In this document: positions 1 to 5,635 of the stretch, piece after piece
Layout of the letters: every line of letters begins with the position of its first letter
Position numbering within the stretch: the stretch's first letter is position 1
Assembly: GCA_002305275.1 (NCBI GenBank)
Contig: DBQO01000036.1
Coordinates: 1,170-25,368, forward strand
Length of the DNA stretch: 24,199 nucleotides
Reading direction: 5' to 3'
Source: Bacteroidales bacterium UBA1392
GTDB lineage: Bacteria > Bacteroidota > Bacteroidia > Bacteroidales > UBA932
Notes under the pieces: generated by a model
Told to the model about the DNA's origin: nothing
The model's database searches: none
Seen by the model: only the letters and a program-made list of their open reading frames with translations
Position numbers and translations under genes: made by a program

Positions 1-78
1 AGTTGGTTTTTGTGATTCCTTACAGCCACTGTAAAAAATGATTGTGGCGTTAATAAGCGCAACAAATATTTTCTTCAT
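1..78 (-). CDS. Small putative lipoprotein, N-terminal part only (truncated by window edge)
   Basis: Reading the minus strand from an ATG at 76-78 gives 26 codons with no stop before the window edge: a Lys-Lys start (MKKIF), a hydrophobic stretch, then FYSGCKES. This is a lipoprotein signal peptide with the lipobox Cys at residue 19. An in-frame ATG at 88-90 would add four residues. The gene begins 14 bp beyond the stop of the lipoprotein gene at 93-479 on the same strand, so the two probably share a transcript. The mature part lies outside the window and no function can be assigned. Confidence 0.6.
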   Translation of the reverse strand, partial: MKKIFVALINATIIFYSGCKESQKPT

Positions 79-92
79 TTTCAATTCCATAA

Positions 93-479
93 TTACTCAT
101 ATTTATAGGTCTTTAAGACCACACTGGAAAGCTTCTCACCTAAAATGCCAACCCTGGATTTTTCAATTTCCACATATCCTTTCCACTCCGGATGATTAAT
201 TCTGTGTTTTAGAAAAACATCATCACATGCATTAATAACATCCTTATCTCTTTCCGTCATAGAAAAGGTTTGACCCAGTACCTTAGCAATCGCTTCTGAA
301 TATTCTGCGATACAGAATAACGATTCAACAGCATCACCGGATGATGCCGATATATTACCATTGGCAGTGTATGAAAAGATTAAATCTTCATCGGGTTTTT
401 CGGAACATGAGCTGAAACCAAACATTAATGCAATGGCACACGCAATGGCCAAAAGCCCAAAAATTCTTTTTATATTCAT
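93..479 (-). CDS. Small putative lipoprotein of unknown function
   Basis: The protein has 128 residues if translation starts at the ATG MNIKRIFGLL; an in-frame ATG 33 bp upstream (512) would put a non-signal-like stretch in front of the signal peptide, so I prefer the inner start. The N-terminus is basic (NIKR), then hydrophobic, ending in FGFSSC, a lipobox with Cys at about residue 25. The residues after the Cys (SEKPDED) are acidic, the kind of tail that in Bacteroidetes can direct lipoproteins to the cell surface; surface location is inference. The mature ~100 residues show no family I recognise. A second small lipoprotein follows on the same strand after 14 bp. No TAnnTTTG element is visible upstream. 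Confidence 0.7.
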   Translation of the reverse strand: MNIKRIFGLLAIACAIALMFGFSSCSEKPDEDLIFSYTANGNISASSGDAVESLFCIAEYSEAIAKVLGQTFSMTERDKDVINACDDVFLKHRINHPEWKGYVEIEKSRVGILGEKLSSVVLKTYKYE

Positions 480-800
480 GGTTAGGAATGTTTTAAATTT
501 ATAATATTTCAATCATCCAATTTACGACTATTTTCTCAATTAGTATGCTTTCTTGTATGTAATAATTATAAATCTAATGTTTGACCATCCGGCTACCTAA
601 TTTTCAGCATTGCTACGCAAGGAAAGTGATCTGATTAAGGAAGCCTATTTAACCTACTTAATAAATGTTCTGATGATTACAAATCCGTTACATTTTGTAA
701 CAGTTTGAAGGGATATGATTCTCATCAGTTCATATTATGAATTATGAGCAACCTAGAAACAGATTAATATCAGAATATATTTAAAGTGCGCAAATTTATC
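480..800. other. Intergenic stretch without a gene
   Basis: This AT-rich spacer lies between the minus-strand lipoprotein and the plus-strand promoter at 801. It has no convincing ORF. Two small structures can be seen. One is a palindrome, GTTAC-ATTTT-GTAAC, at 687-701. The other is a 16-base stretch at 544-559 (tatgctttcttgtatg) that matches 14 of 16 bases of the hairpin at 824-839. Neither has a known role. Confidence 0.5.
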
Positions 801-808
801 TATCTTTG
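801..808 (+). promoter_or_regulatory. Bacteroidetes -7 promoter element (TATCTTTG)
   Basis: TATCTTTG matches the TAnnTTTG -7 consensus of the Bacteroidetes housekeeping sigma factor. Transcription would begin around 813-816, giving either a terminated RNA of about 60 nt ending at the hairpin at 844-874, or, on readthrough, the leader of the HD/AlkD gene. Confidence 0.55.
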
Positions 809-813
809 TAAAA

Positions 814-874
814 CAAACCCCGCTATACTTTCTTGTATAGTTTAAGCCGCTCCGGTAGTGGCTTTTTATTTTTT
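814..874 (+). ncRNA. Candidate small RNA or attenuated 5' leader
   Basis: Between the -7 element at 801-808 and a strong terminator there is room for an RNA of about 60 nt with no start codon. It would contain a perfect 6-bp hairpin (ctatac at 823-828, gtatag at 835-840, 6-nt loop) followed immediately by the terminator hairpin at 844-864. A promoter, one hairpin and an intrinsic terminator with no ORF is the layout of a small RNA or of a transcription-attenuated leader for the gene downstream. I cannot match it to a named RNA family. The start is inferred from the promoter, so the 5' end may be off by several bases. Confidence 0.4.
844..874 (+). terminator. Intrinsic terminator
   Basis: AAGCCGCT (844-851) pairs with AGTGGCTT (857-864), an 8-bp stem with one G-T wobble and a 5-nt loop (ccggt). 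A T-rich tract follows to 874. It lies upstream of the HD/AlkD gene rather than after a gene, so it ends a short RNA from the promoter at 801-808. Confidence 0.7.
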
Positions 875-881
875 AAGATTT

Positions 882-977
882 ATGGAGAAAAGTGAAATCA
901 AATTTGCCAATGCAATCATGTCGGACTCCGTGACGAACGGGATAAAAACTTATACTATCCCAGGGAAATGGAAATAG
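882..977 (+). CDS. Small ORF of 31 codons, possibly a leader peptide or gene remnant
   Basis: An ATG eight bases after the terminator T-tract opens a frame of 31 residues that begins MEKSEIKFANAIMSDS and ends TIPGKWK. Its TAG (975-977) directly abuts the ATG at 978, which is one possible start of the HD/AlkD gene. I recognise no family. It could be a leader peptide, a remnant of a deleted gene or chance. Its position between an attenuator-like terminator and the next start codon is the only reason to list it. Confidence 0.3.
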   Translation: MEKSEIKFANAIMSDSVTNGIKTYTIPGKWK

Positions 978-1010
978 ATGCCAAAACCAAAAATTCCTTA
1001 CCTTTACTCC

Positions 1011-2309
1011 ATGAATTCTTCTCTAAAGCAATATATCGAAGAAAAGATTCTTCCCCGCTACGATAGTTTCGATGCGGCGCATCAGAGGGATCATGCTCTG
1101 AAAGTAATAGCGGAGAGTGCAGAGCTGGCGAAGTATTATGATGTGGATGCCGATATGGTGTATGTCATTGCGGCCTATCACGACCTGGGGCTGGAAGTTG
1201 ATCGGGAGACGCATCATATTGAGTCTGCGCGTATTATTCGCGAGGATAAGGCTTTGCAGAAATGGTTTTCGCCTGGGCAAATTGAGATTATGGCTGATGC
1301 AGCCGAAGACCATCGTGCATCAAATAAGCACGAACCACGCTCAATCTATGGAAAAATCATTGCAGAAGCAGATAGGGATATCGATGGCGCGACAATCATT
1401 CGGCGCACTATCCAATACGGCCTCAAACACTACCCTACCCTCGATAAAGAGGAACATTTTGAGCGATTTCTCGACCACATAGCCAATAAATATGCAGAAG
1501 GCGGCTATTTGAAGCTTTGGATCCCCGAATCTCCAAATGCAGCCAAACTAACAGAATTCCAAACCCTCCTCAAAAACCCCTCCACCATCCAAAAACTCTT
1601 CGATCAAGAATGGGAAATGCAACGGATTATTAATGAAATAAAATCTTATATAGATCCGGAAAAGGCTCGGATCTTACCGAGTTTTTTTAAGACCGGGAAG
1701 GGTGAGTATGGTGAGGGCGATAGGTTTATGGGTGTGACGGTGCCGAATATCCGCAAAGTGACAAAGAGTAACAAAGATGTTTCGCTAGAATTGGTGGAAA
1801 AGCTGCTTCAGAGCGTGTGGCACGAGGTGAGAATGTGTGCTGTCCTGCTGTTGGTTGAGAAGTTTAAGTACCAAAAGGAGGCGGTGCTCGAAGTTTACCT
1901 TCGCAATACCGCCAGGATTAATAATTGGGATTTGGTGGACCTGAGTGCTCCCCAGATTGTTGGCGGTTCTTTGCTGAATAAGAGCGACCATTCGCTTCTT
2001 TACCGTTTGGCTAAGAGCGAATCTTTATGGGAACGGCGCATTGCCATTGTTAGCACTTTGACTTTCATTCGAAACGGACAATTTGAAGATACTATAGCCA
2101 TATCAGAGATGCTACTGGAAGACTCTCACGATCTGATCCGTAAAGCGACAGGATGGATGCTCCGTGAAATGGGCAAAAGGGATCTCGCCCTTCTGCGTGA
2201 TTTCCTAAGCAAACACTCCAGCACGATGCCCCGCACCACTTTGAGATATGCTATTGAAAAGATAGATGAGGAAGAACGTAAGTTTTGGATGAATAGAAGA
2301 TTAAATTAG
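1011..2309 (+). CDS. HD-domain phosphohydrolase fused to AlkD-like DNA alkylation repair protein
   Basis: The protein has 432 residues from the ATG at 1011 (MNSSLKQYIEEKI). An ATG at 978 adds 11 residues that look unlike the domain start. Residues about 1-190 form an HD domain: H24 in AHQRDH, the H57-D58 pair in YHDLGLE, and a later EADRD, a metal-dependent phosphohydrolase pattern. Residues about 203-432 form an AlkD-type HEAT-repeat DNA glycosylase (DNA alkylation repair family). W306 and D310 in NNWDLVD, and the arginines in WERRIA (342-343), match the Trp, Asp and Arg that AlkD uses to excise positively charged alkylpurines such as 3-methyladenine and 7-methylguanine. These domains are usually separate proteins. 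The HD substrate is unknown; nucleotide clean-up coupled to base repair is inference. A terminator-like hairpin follows at 2314-2341. Confidence 0.85.
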   Translation: MNSSLKQYIEEKILPRYDSFDAAHQRDHALKVIAESAELAKYYDVDADMVYVIAAYHDLGLEVDRETHHIESARIIREDKALQKWFSPGQIEIMADAAEDHRASNKHEPRSIYGKIIAEADRDIDGATIIRRTIQYGLKHYPTLDKEEHFERFLDHIANKYAEGGYLKLWIPESPNAAKLTEFQTLLKNPSTIQKLFDQEWEMQRIINEIKSYIDPEKARILPSFFKTGKGEYGEGDRFMGVTVPNIRKVTKSNKDVSLELVEKLLQSVWHEVRMCAVLLLVEKFKYQKEAVLEVYLRNTARINNWDLVDLSAPQIVGGSLLNKSDHSLLYRLAKSESLWERRIAIVSTLTFIRNGQFEDTIAISEMLLEDSHDLIRKATGWMLREMGKRDLALLRDFLSKHSSTMPRTTLRYAIEKIDEEERKFWMNRRLN

Positions 2310-2313
2310 CTGC

Positions 2314-2341
2314 AAAATAGGCTCCTCCCCTATTTTTCTCT
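2314..2341 (+). terminator. Probable intrinsic terminator after the HD/AlkD gene
   Basis: AAAATAGG (2314-2321) pairs perfectly with CCTATTTT (2329-2336) around a 7-nt loop, followed by a T/C-rich tail. It begins 5 bp after the stop codon at 2307-2309. The stem is AT-rich, so its strength is uncertain. Confidence 0.5.
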
Positions 2342-2387
2342 TATATTTATTATATCGTATCACATACAAAATCGCTTCTAAAGCCTA

Positions 2388-2529
2388 AACTATATGCATT
2401 CGCATATAGTTCCGAATACTTAACTCATTTTATATGCATTTACATATAATTTCACTTTTATTACTGTTTTTATATGCTTTTACATATAATTTCTTATATT
2501 TGCCGAAAATAACTGCAAAAGCATATAAT
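2388..2529 (+). promoter_or_regulatory. Array of four HipB-type operator sites spaced about 40 bp apart
   Basis: Four related inverted repeats precede hipB. Site 1 (2388-2411) is perfect: AACTATATGC, 4-nt spacer, GCATATAGTT. Site 2 (2430-2449) has arms TTATATG and CATATAA. Site 3 (2470-2489) has the same arms. Site 4 (about 2514-2529) keeps only the right arm well (TGC-AAAA-GCATATAATT). The centres fall at 2399.5, 2439.5, 2479.5 and 2518.5, so the spacing is 40, 40 and 39 bp. Sites 3 and 4 flank the -7 element at 2495-2502, and site 4 ends just before the hipB ATG. The layout of spaced, palindromic, promoter-overlapping sites fits autorepression by the HipB protein; binding itself is inferred. 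Confidence 0.75.
2495..2502 (+). promoter_or_regulatory. -7 promoter element of the hipBST operon (TATATTTG)
   Basis: TATATTTG matches TAnnTTTG exactly and lies 28 bp before the hipB ATG, between operator sites 3 and 4. Its -33 region would fall inside site 3, so a repressor bound there would block the polymerase. Confidence 0.65.
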
Positions 2530-2530
2530 T

Positions 2531-2743
2531 ATGACATTGAGTTTAGCTGCATTTGTTAAAACCAAACGGAAAGAGGCCAATCTTACTCAGCAGCAATTTG
2601 CCGATAGAGCCGGTGTAGCCCTTACCGTTGTCAGAAAAATCGAGCAAGGGAAAGAAAACCTCAGCTTGGAGAAAGTCAATCAGGTCCTGATGATGTTCGG
2701 GCATAAACTCGCTCCCGTTAACCATAAAAAAATTGAGCAATGA
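2531..2743 (+). CDS. hipB: HipB-like XRE-family DNA-binding antitoxin component
   Basis: This 70-residue protein is almost entirely one Cro/C1-type helix-turn-helix. The core is KTKRKEANLTQQQFADRAGV, then the recognition helix region ALTVVRKIEQGK, ending in a short tail (HKLAPVNHKKIEQ). The size and domain match HipB of HipA-type kinase modules, a dimer that binds operator palindromes and the kinase. It is the first gene of hipB-hipS-hipT. Its stop overlaps the next start as ATGA (2740-2743), which implies translational coupling. The four palindromes directly upstream are the likely binding sites. Confidence 0.88.
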   Translation: MTLSLAAFVKTKRKEANLTQQQFADRAGVALTVVRKIEQGKENLSLEKVNQVLMMFGHKLAPVNHKKIEQ

Positions 2744-3075
2744 GAGAGGGTAAAGTGTTTTATAAAGATAATTTTGCCGGAATAATCACTGAAACGGATG
2801 ATGGCGATTATTTCTTCGAATATGACAAAGAATATATCAATCACTTCCCCAATCAGCCGGTCACCTTTTCAATGCCTGTTTCAAATAAACGGTATAAGGA
2901 CAAAAGGTTATTTCCCTTTTTTGATGGGTTGATTCCGGAGGGTTGGCTGCTGGACATTGCATCCAAGAGCTGGAAACTTAATCAGAATGACCGTATGGGC
3001 TTGCTTTTGGCCTGCTGTAAAAACTGCATTGGTGCGGTGAGTGTAATTCCTATAAAAAATGAAAGCAATGAGTAA
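2740..3075 (+). CDS. hipS: HipS-like protein (stand-alone HipA N-terminal subdomain), probable antitoxin
   Basis: The 111 residues match the HipA N-terminal subdomain. They include a GIITETDDGDYFFEYDKEY strand region, PVTFSMPVS, then FFDGLIPEGW and the closing GAVSVIPI. The characteristic GLxPEGW segment is intact. In the known tripartite HipBST system of enteropathogenic E. coli this piece is a separate protein, HipS, which neutralises the kinase HipT; the same role is inferred here. It overlaps hipB by 4 bp and hipT by 17 bp. It ends normally at the domain boundary and is in a different frame from hipT, so it is a complete small gene, not a truncated hipA. Confidence 0.8.
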   Translation: MREGKVFYKDNFAGIITETDDGDYFFEYDKEYINHFPNQPVTFSMPVSNKRYKDKRLFPFFDGLIPEGWLLDIASKSWKLNQNDRMGLLLACCKNCIGAVSVIPIKNESNE

Positions 3076-4012
3076 GAAGTGTTTATATTGCTATAAAGCG
3101 TTGAATGCGGGAGGTGACTTCCACACCTCTTGTAGTGCTCATTTTTTTGGAACTCATGAGCCCCCTACCTTAGATTACACAATGTCGGAAATGGCAGAAT
3201 TAGCTAAAGAAGTTGTTGAGCAATCGATAACCGTTCCCGGGGTGCAGCCAAAGCTATCTCTAGGCTTGATTCGAGAGGTTTTGCAAGATGGTAGTAGAGG
3301 ACGATTGACTATATTGGGTGCTTTGGGAGGAAATTATATTCTCAAACCTCAAAATGAAATGTTTCCCCAAATGCCGGAAAATGAGCACCTAACTATGAGA
3401 ATGGCCGAACTTTGCGGCATTTCCGTTGTTCCATCTACTCTGATTAGATTGAAATCGGGTGAACTCTCTTACCTTACAAAGCGTATAGATCGTACCGAGA
3501 CGGGAGAAAAAATCCATATGCTGGACATGTTTCAGATACTGGAAGCCTTTGATAAATATAAAAGCTCTGTAGAAAAGGTTGGGAAAGCGGTTGCAAAACA
3601 CTCTTCCAACACATTACTGGATTTGCTGAGACTTTTTGAGGTAGTGCTTTTTAGTTATATCACAGGCAATAATGATATGCATCTGAAAAACTTTTCGCTT
3701 ATTTTGGAAAAGGAAGATTGGATGCTCTCCCCTGCGTATGATTTATTGAATGTCAATCTGCATCTTCCTGAAGATACTGAAGAAATGGCAATCACCATAA
3801 ATGGTAAGAAGAGGAAGCTGACAAAGTCTGACTTTATTAAACTGGGATTGGGCTTCCAATTAACAGAGAAACAGATTTTAAATTCCTTTAAGCGATTTGT
3901 CGAGGCAGAGGAAGCAATGAAATATGAGATAAAATCCTCATTCCTCTCTTTCGACAATCAGGCAAAATATATTGAATTGCTTGAAAGCAGATTGGCTTTA
4001 TTTAAGGTCTGA
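3059..4012 (+). CDS. hipT: HipT-like serine/threonine kinase toxin (HipA C-terminal family)
   Basis: The protein has 317 residues from 3059. An inner ATG at 3068 (MSKKCLYC), overlapping the hipS stop, is an equally plausible start. It is the HipA kinase core without the N-terminal subdomain: a Gly-rich-loop region SITVPGVQPKLSL (56-68), catalytic loop GNNDMHLKNFSL with D206 and N211, and the metal-binding motif AYDLLN with D228. In HipT of E. coli the loop carries an SIS pair whose phosphorylation controls toxicity; here it reads S56-I-T58. The N-terminus carries CLYC...FHTSC (C8, C11, H22, C25), possibly a small zinc site. E. coli HipT phosphorylates tryptophanyl-tRNA synthetase; the target here is unknown. 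Its 3' end overlaps the convergent gene by 15 bp. Confidence 0.85.
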   Translation: MKAMSKKCLYCYKALNAGGDFHTSCSAHFFGTHEPPTLDYTMSEMAELAKEVVEQSITVPGVQPKLSLGLIREVLQDGSRGRLTILGALGGNYILKPQNEMFPQMPENEHLTMRMAELCGISVVPSTLIRLKSGELSYLTKRIDRTETGEKIHMLDMFQILEAFDKYKSSVEKVGKAVAKHSSNTLLDLLRLFEVVLFSYITGNNDMHLKNFSLILEKEDWMLSPAYDLLNVNLHLPEDTEEMAITINGKKRKLTKSDFIKLGLGFQLTEKQILNSFKRFVEAEEAMKYEIKSSFLSFDNQAKYIELLESRLALFKV

Positions 4013-4468
4013 GTCGCTGTCCTTAGTCCTGAGTATAATCACCCCTGTAGTACCCTCTTTTGCGTATTTCTTGAAGTCCTCGTGATCTTTGTGTTTGATT
4101 ACTATAATTGAGTTTATTTTTGAGGCTTCGATTGTTTCCATCTCTTTTCTGGAGATTACCTTTCCGTCTAAAACGATGATACTTTCATCATAATTGACAC
4201 CTTCTGATTTTATTTCTCCGCCTTGGGTGCTTATTCGAACCATATTACCCGATGTTTGGGAAAATTCGAAATCTTCTGTGAAAATTTGATGAATATTCTT
4301 CTCCTTTTCAATTAAATAGGCCTTGATTTTCTTTCCTACGAGTTGTGAACCGTTGAAGTTTTCAATTACCTTTCCATCAATAATGTAGGTGATTTGTTGA
4401 GTTTGGGCTGCAATGCTTCCGATTGAAAGAGCAAATGCAAATAGTGTTGCAATGATAATTTTTTTCAT
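3998..4468 (-). CDS. Secreted protein with TonB-plug-like repeats
   Basis: This 156-residue protein starts with a clean signal peptide (MKKIIIATLFAFALSIGSIAAQ, cleavage near residue 21). The mature part carries two related segments: ITYIIDGKVIENFNGSQLVGKKI and IIVLDGKVISRKEMETIEASKI. The second continues into INSIIVIKHKD and ends GVIILRTK. The pattern of xxLDGK, an Ile-rich strand and GVIIxxTK resembles the plug domain of SusC/TonB-dependent receptors, here without a barrel. It follows the sigma factor and membrane protein genes on the same strand after a 96-bp gap, so it may be the periplasmic or output member of that unit. The function is unknown. Its stop lies inside the last codons of the convergent hipT. 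Confidence 0.75.
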   Translation of the reverse strand: MKKIIIATLFAFALSIGSIAAQTQQITYIIDGKVIENFNGSQLVGKKIKAYLIEKEKNIHQIFTEDFEFSQTSGNMVRISTQGGEIKSEGVNYDESIIVLDGKVISRKEMETIEASKINSIIVIKHKDHEDFKKYAKEGTTGVIILRTKDSDSDLK

Positions 4469-4564
4469 TTCTAAATGGTTTTAATCGTTTATATTATCAG
4501 CTGATTTTTCTATATTTATATTTTGTTATGTTTAAGCATTTATAGTCGGCTAGTGTTACATGCA

Positions 4565-4990
4565 TTATTCAATGCTTTTTGAGATAATATTTCTTTTGCC
4601 GTTCTGTGCCGTCATTTCTATACTGCCATCAATTCTTCTTGTCATCAGATATTTCCTTGACGAGCCGTCGGTGAATTCTGTGGTTATAATGATCCCCTTT
4701 TTATCCGGCTTGGCCGTTATAGTACTTATGTTCTCCATATTTGTTTGAGTAAGGAGATTAATGGTTTCCAAGAGTTCTATGGTATTTATATCTGTACCCA
4801 GCTTCGATTTATTATTATTTATTGCCAGAAATAGCGAAATAAATATCACAAGACTCGCGGCCGAAGCAATTGTGGAGCGTATAAATGTTTTTCTTCGGGA
4901 TTTTGCAAGCAATGAATCGAATTCCACAACTGCTTCATCGTTTAGGTAAGTTGCCTTAAGTTCTTCCATCGACCTCTTATTGTTTGTCAT
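4565..4990 (-). CDS. Single-pass membrane protein beside ECF sigma factor, possible anti-sigma factor
   Basis: The 141 residues split into a charged N-terminal part of about 35 residues (MEELKATYLNDEAVVEFDSL), one membrane helix (about 38-58, ASAASLVIFISLFLAI), and a C-terminal region of about 80 residues likely in the periplasm. It overlaps the end of the sigma gene by 14 bp. An inner ATG at 4969 (MEELKATY), seven bases past the sigma stop and preceded by AGAGG, is an alternative start. Topology and position fit an anti-sigma or sigma-associated sensor; no zinc-binding HxxxCxxC motif is present, so this role rests on context only. No named family is recognised. Confidence 0.7.
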   Translation of the reverse strand: MTNNKRSMEELKATYLNDEAVVEFDSLLAKSRRKTFIRSTIASAASLVIFISLFLAINNNKSKLGTDINTIELLETINLLTQTNMENISTITAKPDKKGIIITTEFTDGSSRKYLMTRRIDGSIEMTAQNGKRNIISKSIE

Positions 4991-5489
4991 ATCCGTGATT
5001 TTTTAATTGTTCTTCTAATTTTCGTTTTGCTTTTGAAAGGGCTGTTTTTATTCCTGGTTTAGGTTTGCCCGTTTCTTTTGAGATTTCGTCGAGACTCATT
5101 CCTTTTTCCGTTTTCATCAACATATACTCCCGTTCTGTTTTCGTAAGAGATTTATAAAGCCTCTTTTTGATAGCAATTTCATCCATTCTATCTGTTATTT
5201 GCGAAGCTCGCTCCTCACACATAAACATATCATCAATAATCGGCTCAGTCTTCATTTTTTTCTTCCTATATCTGGATATGCAGATGTTTTTGGTAATCTT
5301 GACCAGCAAAGCCTCATAGTTGCGTATGGGATAACCTCGCTCAGAGAGTTCCCAGAATGCGATTAGTGCTTCCTGAACAATATCTTCATAATCAAAGTCG
5401 AGTGTTGTCGCTCTACCAAATTGTTTTGCAAGTGCAATCAACTTAGCCCTAAGTGAAATATAAATATGTTCAAATTCCTGCTGCGTCAT
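4977..5489 (-). CDS. ECF-type RNA polymerase sigma factor
   Basis: The 170-residue protein has the two-domain plan of extracytoplasmic-function sigma factors. Region 2 is about residues 10-80, with the core-binding motif DYEDIVQEALIAFWEL and the basic region-2.4-like ICISRYRKKK. Region 4 is about 110-165, with LTKTEREYMLMKTEKGMSLDEISKETGKP and a helix-turn-helix ending GIKTALSKAKRKLEEQL. Regions 1.1 and 3 are absent. It heads a minus-strand unit with the membrane protein (14-bp overlap) and the plug-like secreted protein. A -7 element (TATTTTTG on the minus strand) is at 5515-5522. The target genes are not evident. Confidence 0.88.
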   Translation of the reverse strand: MTQQEFEHIYISLRAKLIALAKQFGRATTLDFDYEDIVQEALIAFWELSERGYPIRNYEALLVKITKNICISRYRKKKMKTEPIIDDMFMCEERASQITDRMDEIAIKKRLYKSLTKTEREYMLMKTEKGMSLDEISKETGKPKPGIKTALSKAKRKLEEQLKNHGYDKQ

Positions 5490-5514
5490 AATTGTCTCTT
5501 CACCTTTATAGTCG

Positions 5515-5522
5515 CAAAAATA
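5515..5522 (-). promoter_or_regulatory. -7 promoter element of the sigma factor operon
   Basis: The minus strand reads TATTTTTG, matching TAnnTTTG, 25 bp before the sigma-factor ATG. A T-rich TTTTTGG lies upstream on the minus strand at a plausible -33 position. Confidence 0.5.
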
Positions 5523-5607
5523 GCCGAATAGTTACCAAAAATTTTAATTTCCATATCTAATAGCAAACCAACAATAACGATACTCATTCAATTTCCATGA
5601 AAATTAC

Positions 5608-5615
5608 TACATTTG
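5608..5615 (+). promoter_or_regulatory. -7 promoter element of the queuosine-precursor transporter gene
   Basis: TACATTTG matches TAnnTTTG and lies 20 bp before the ATG at 5636. The inferred leader is about 15 nt, too short for a preQ1 riboswitch. Confidence 0.6.
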
Positions 5616-5635
5616 CACAAAATATTTAACTGAAT

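Noticed and set aside
2388..2529. Regularly spaced repeats resembling a short CRISPR array
   Set aside because: The repeats are short palindromes with 40-bp centre spacing, the intervals are AT-rich and resemble each other, and no cas gene is present. Operator sites before a helix-turn-helix gene explain them.
2740..4012. hipS and hipT as one hipA gene broken by a frameshift
   Set aside because: hipS ends at the natural subdomain boundary, and hipT has its own start codons and an extra N-terminal Cys/His segment absent from classical HipA. The three-gene order matches known HipBST.
4560..4949. Two plus-strand ORFs of 62 codons with hydrophobic residues
   Set aside because: They lie antisense to the membrane-protein gene; the hydrophobic look comes from the opposite strand of charged codons.
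5616..5635. preQ1 riboswitch before the queuosine-precursor transporter gene
   Set aside because: The leader inferred from the -7 element is about 15 nt, too short for any preQ1 aptamer.
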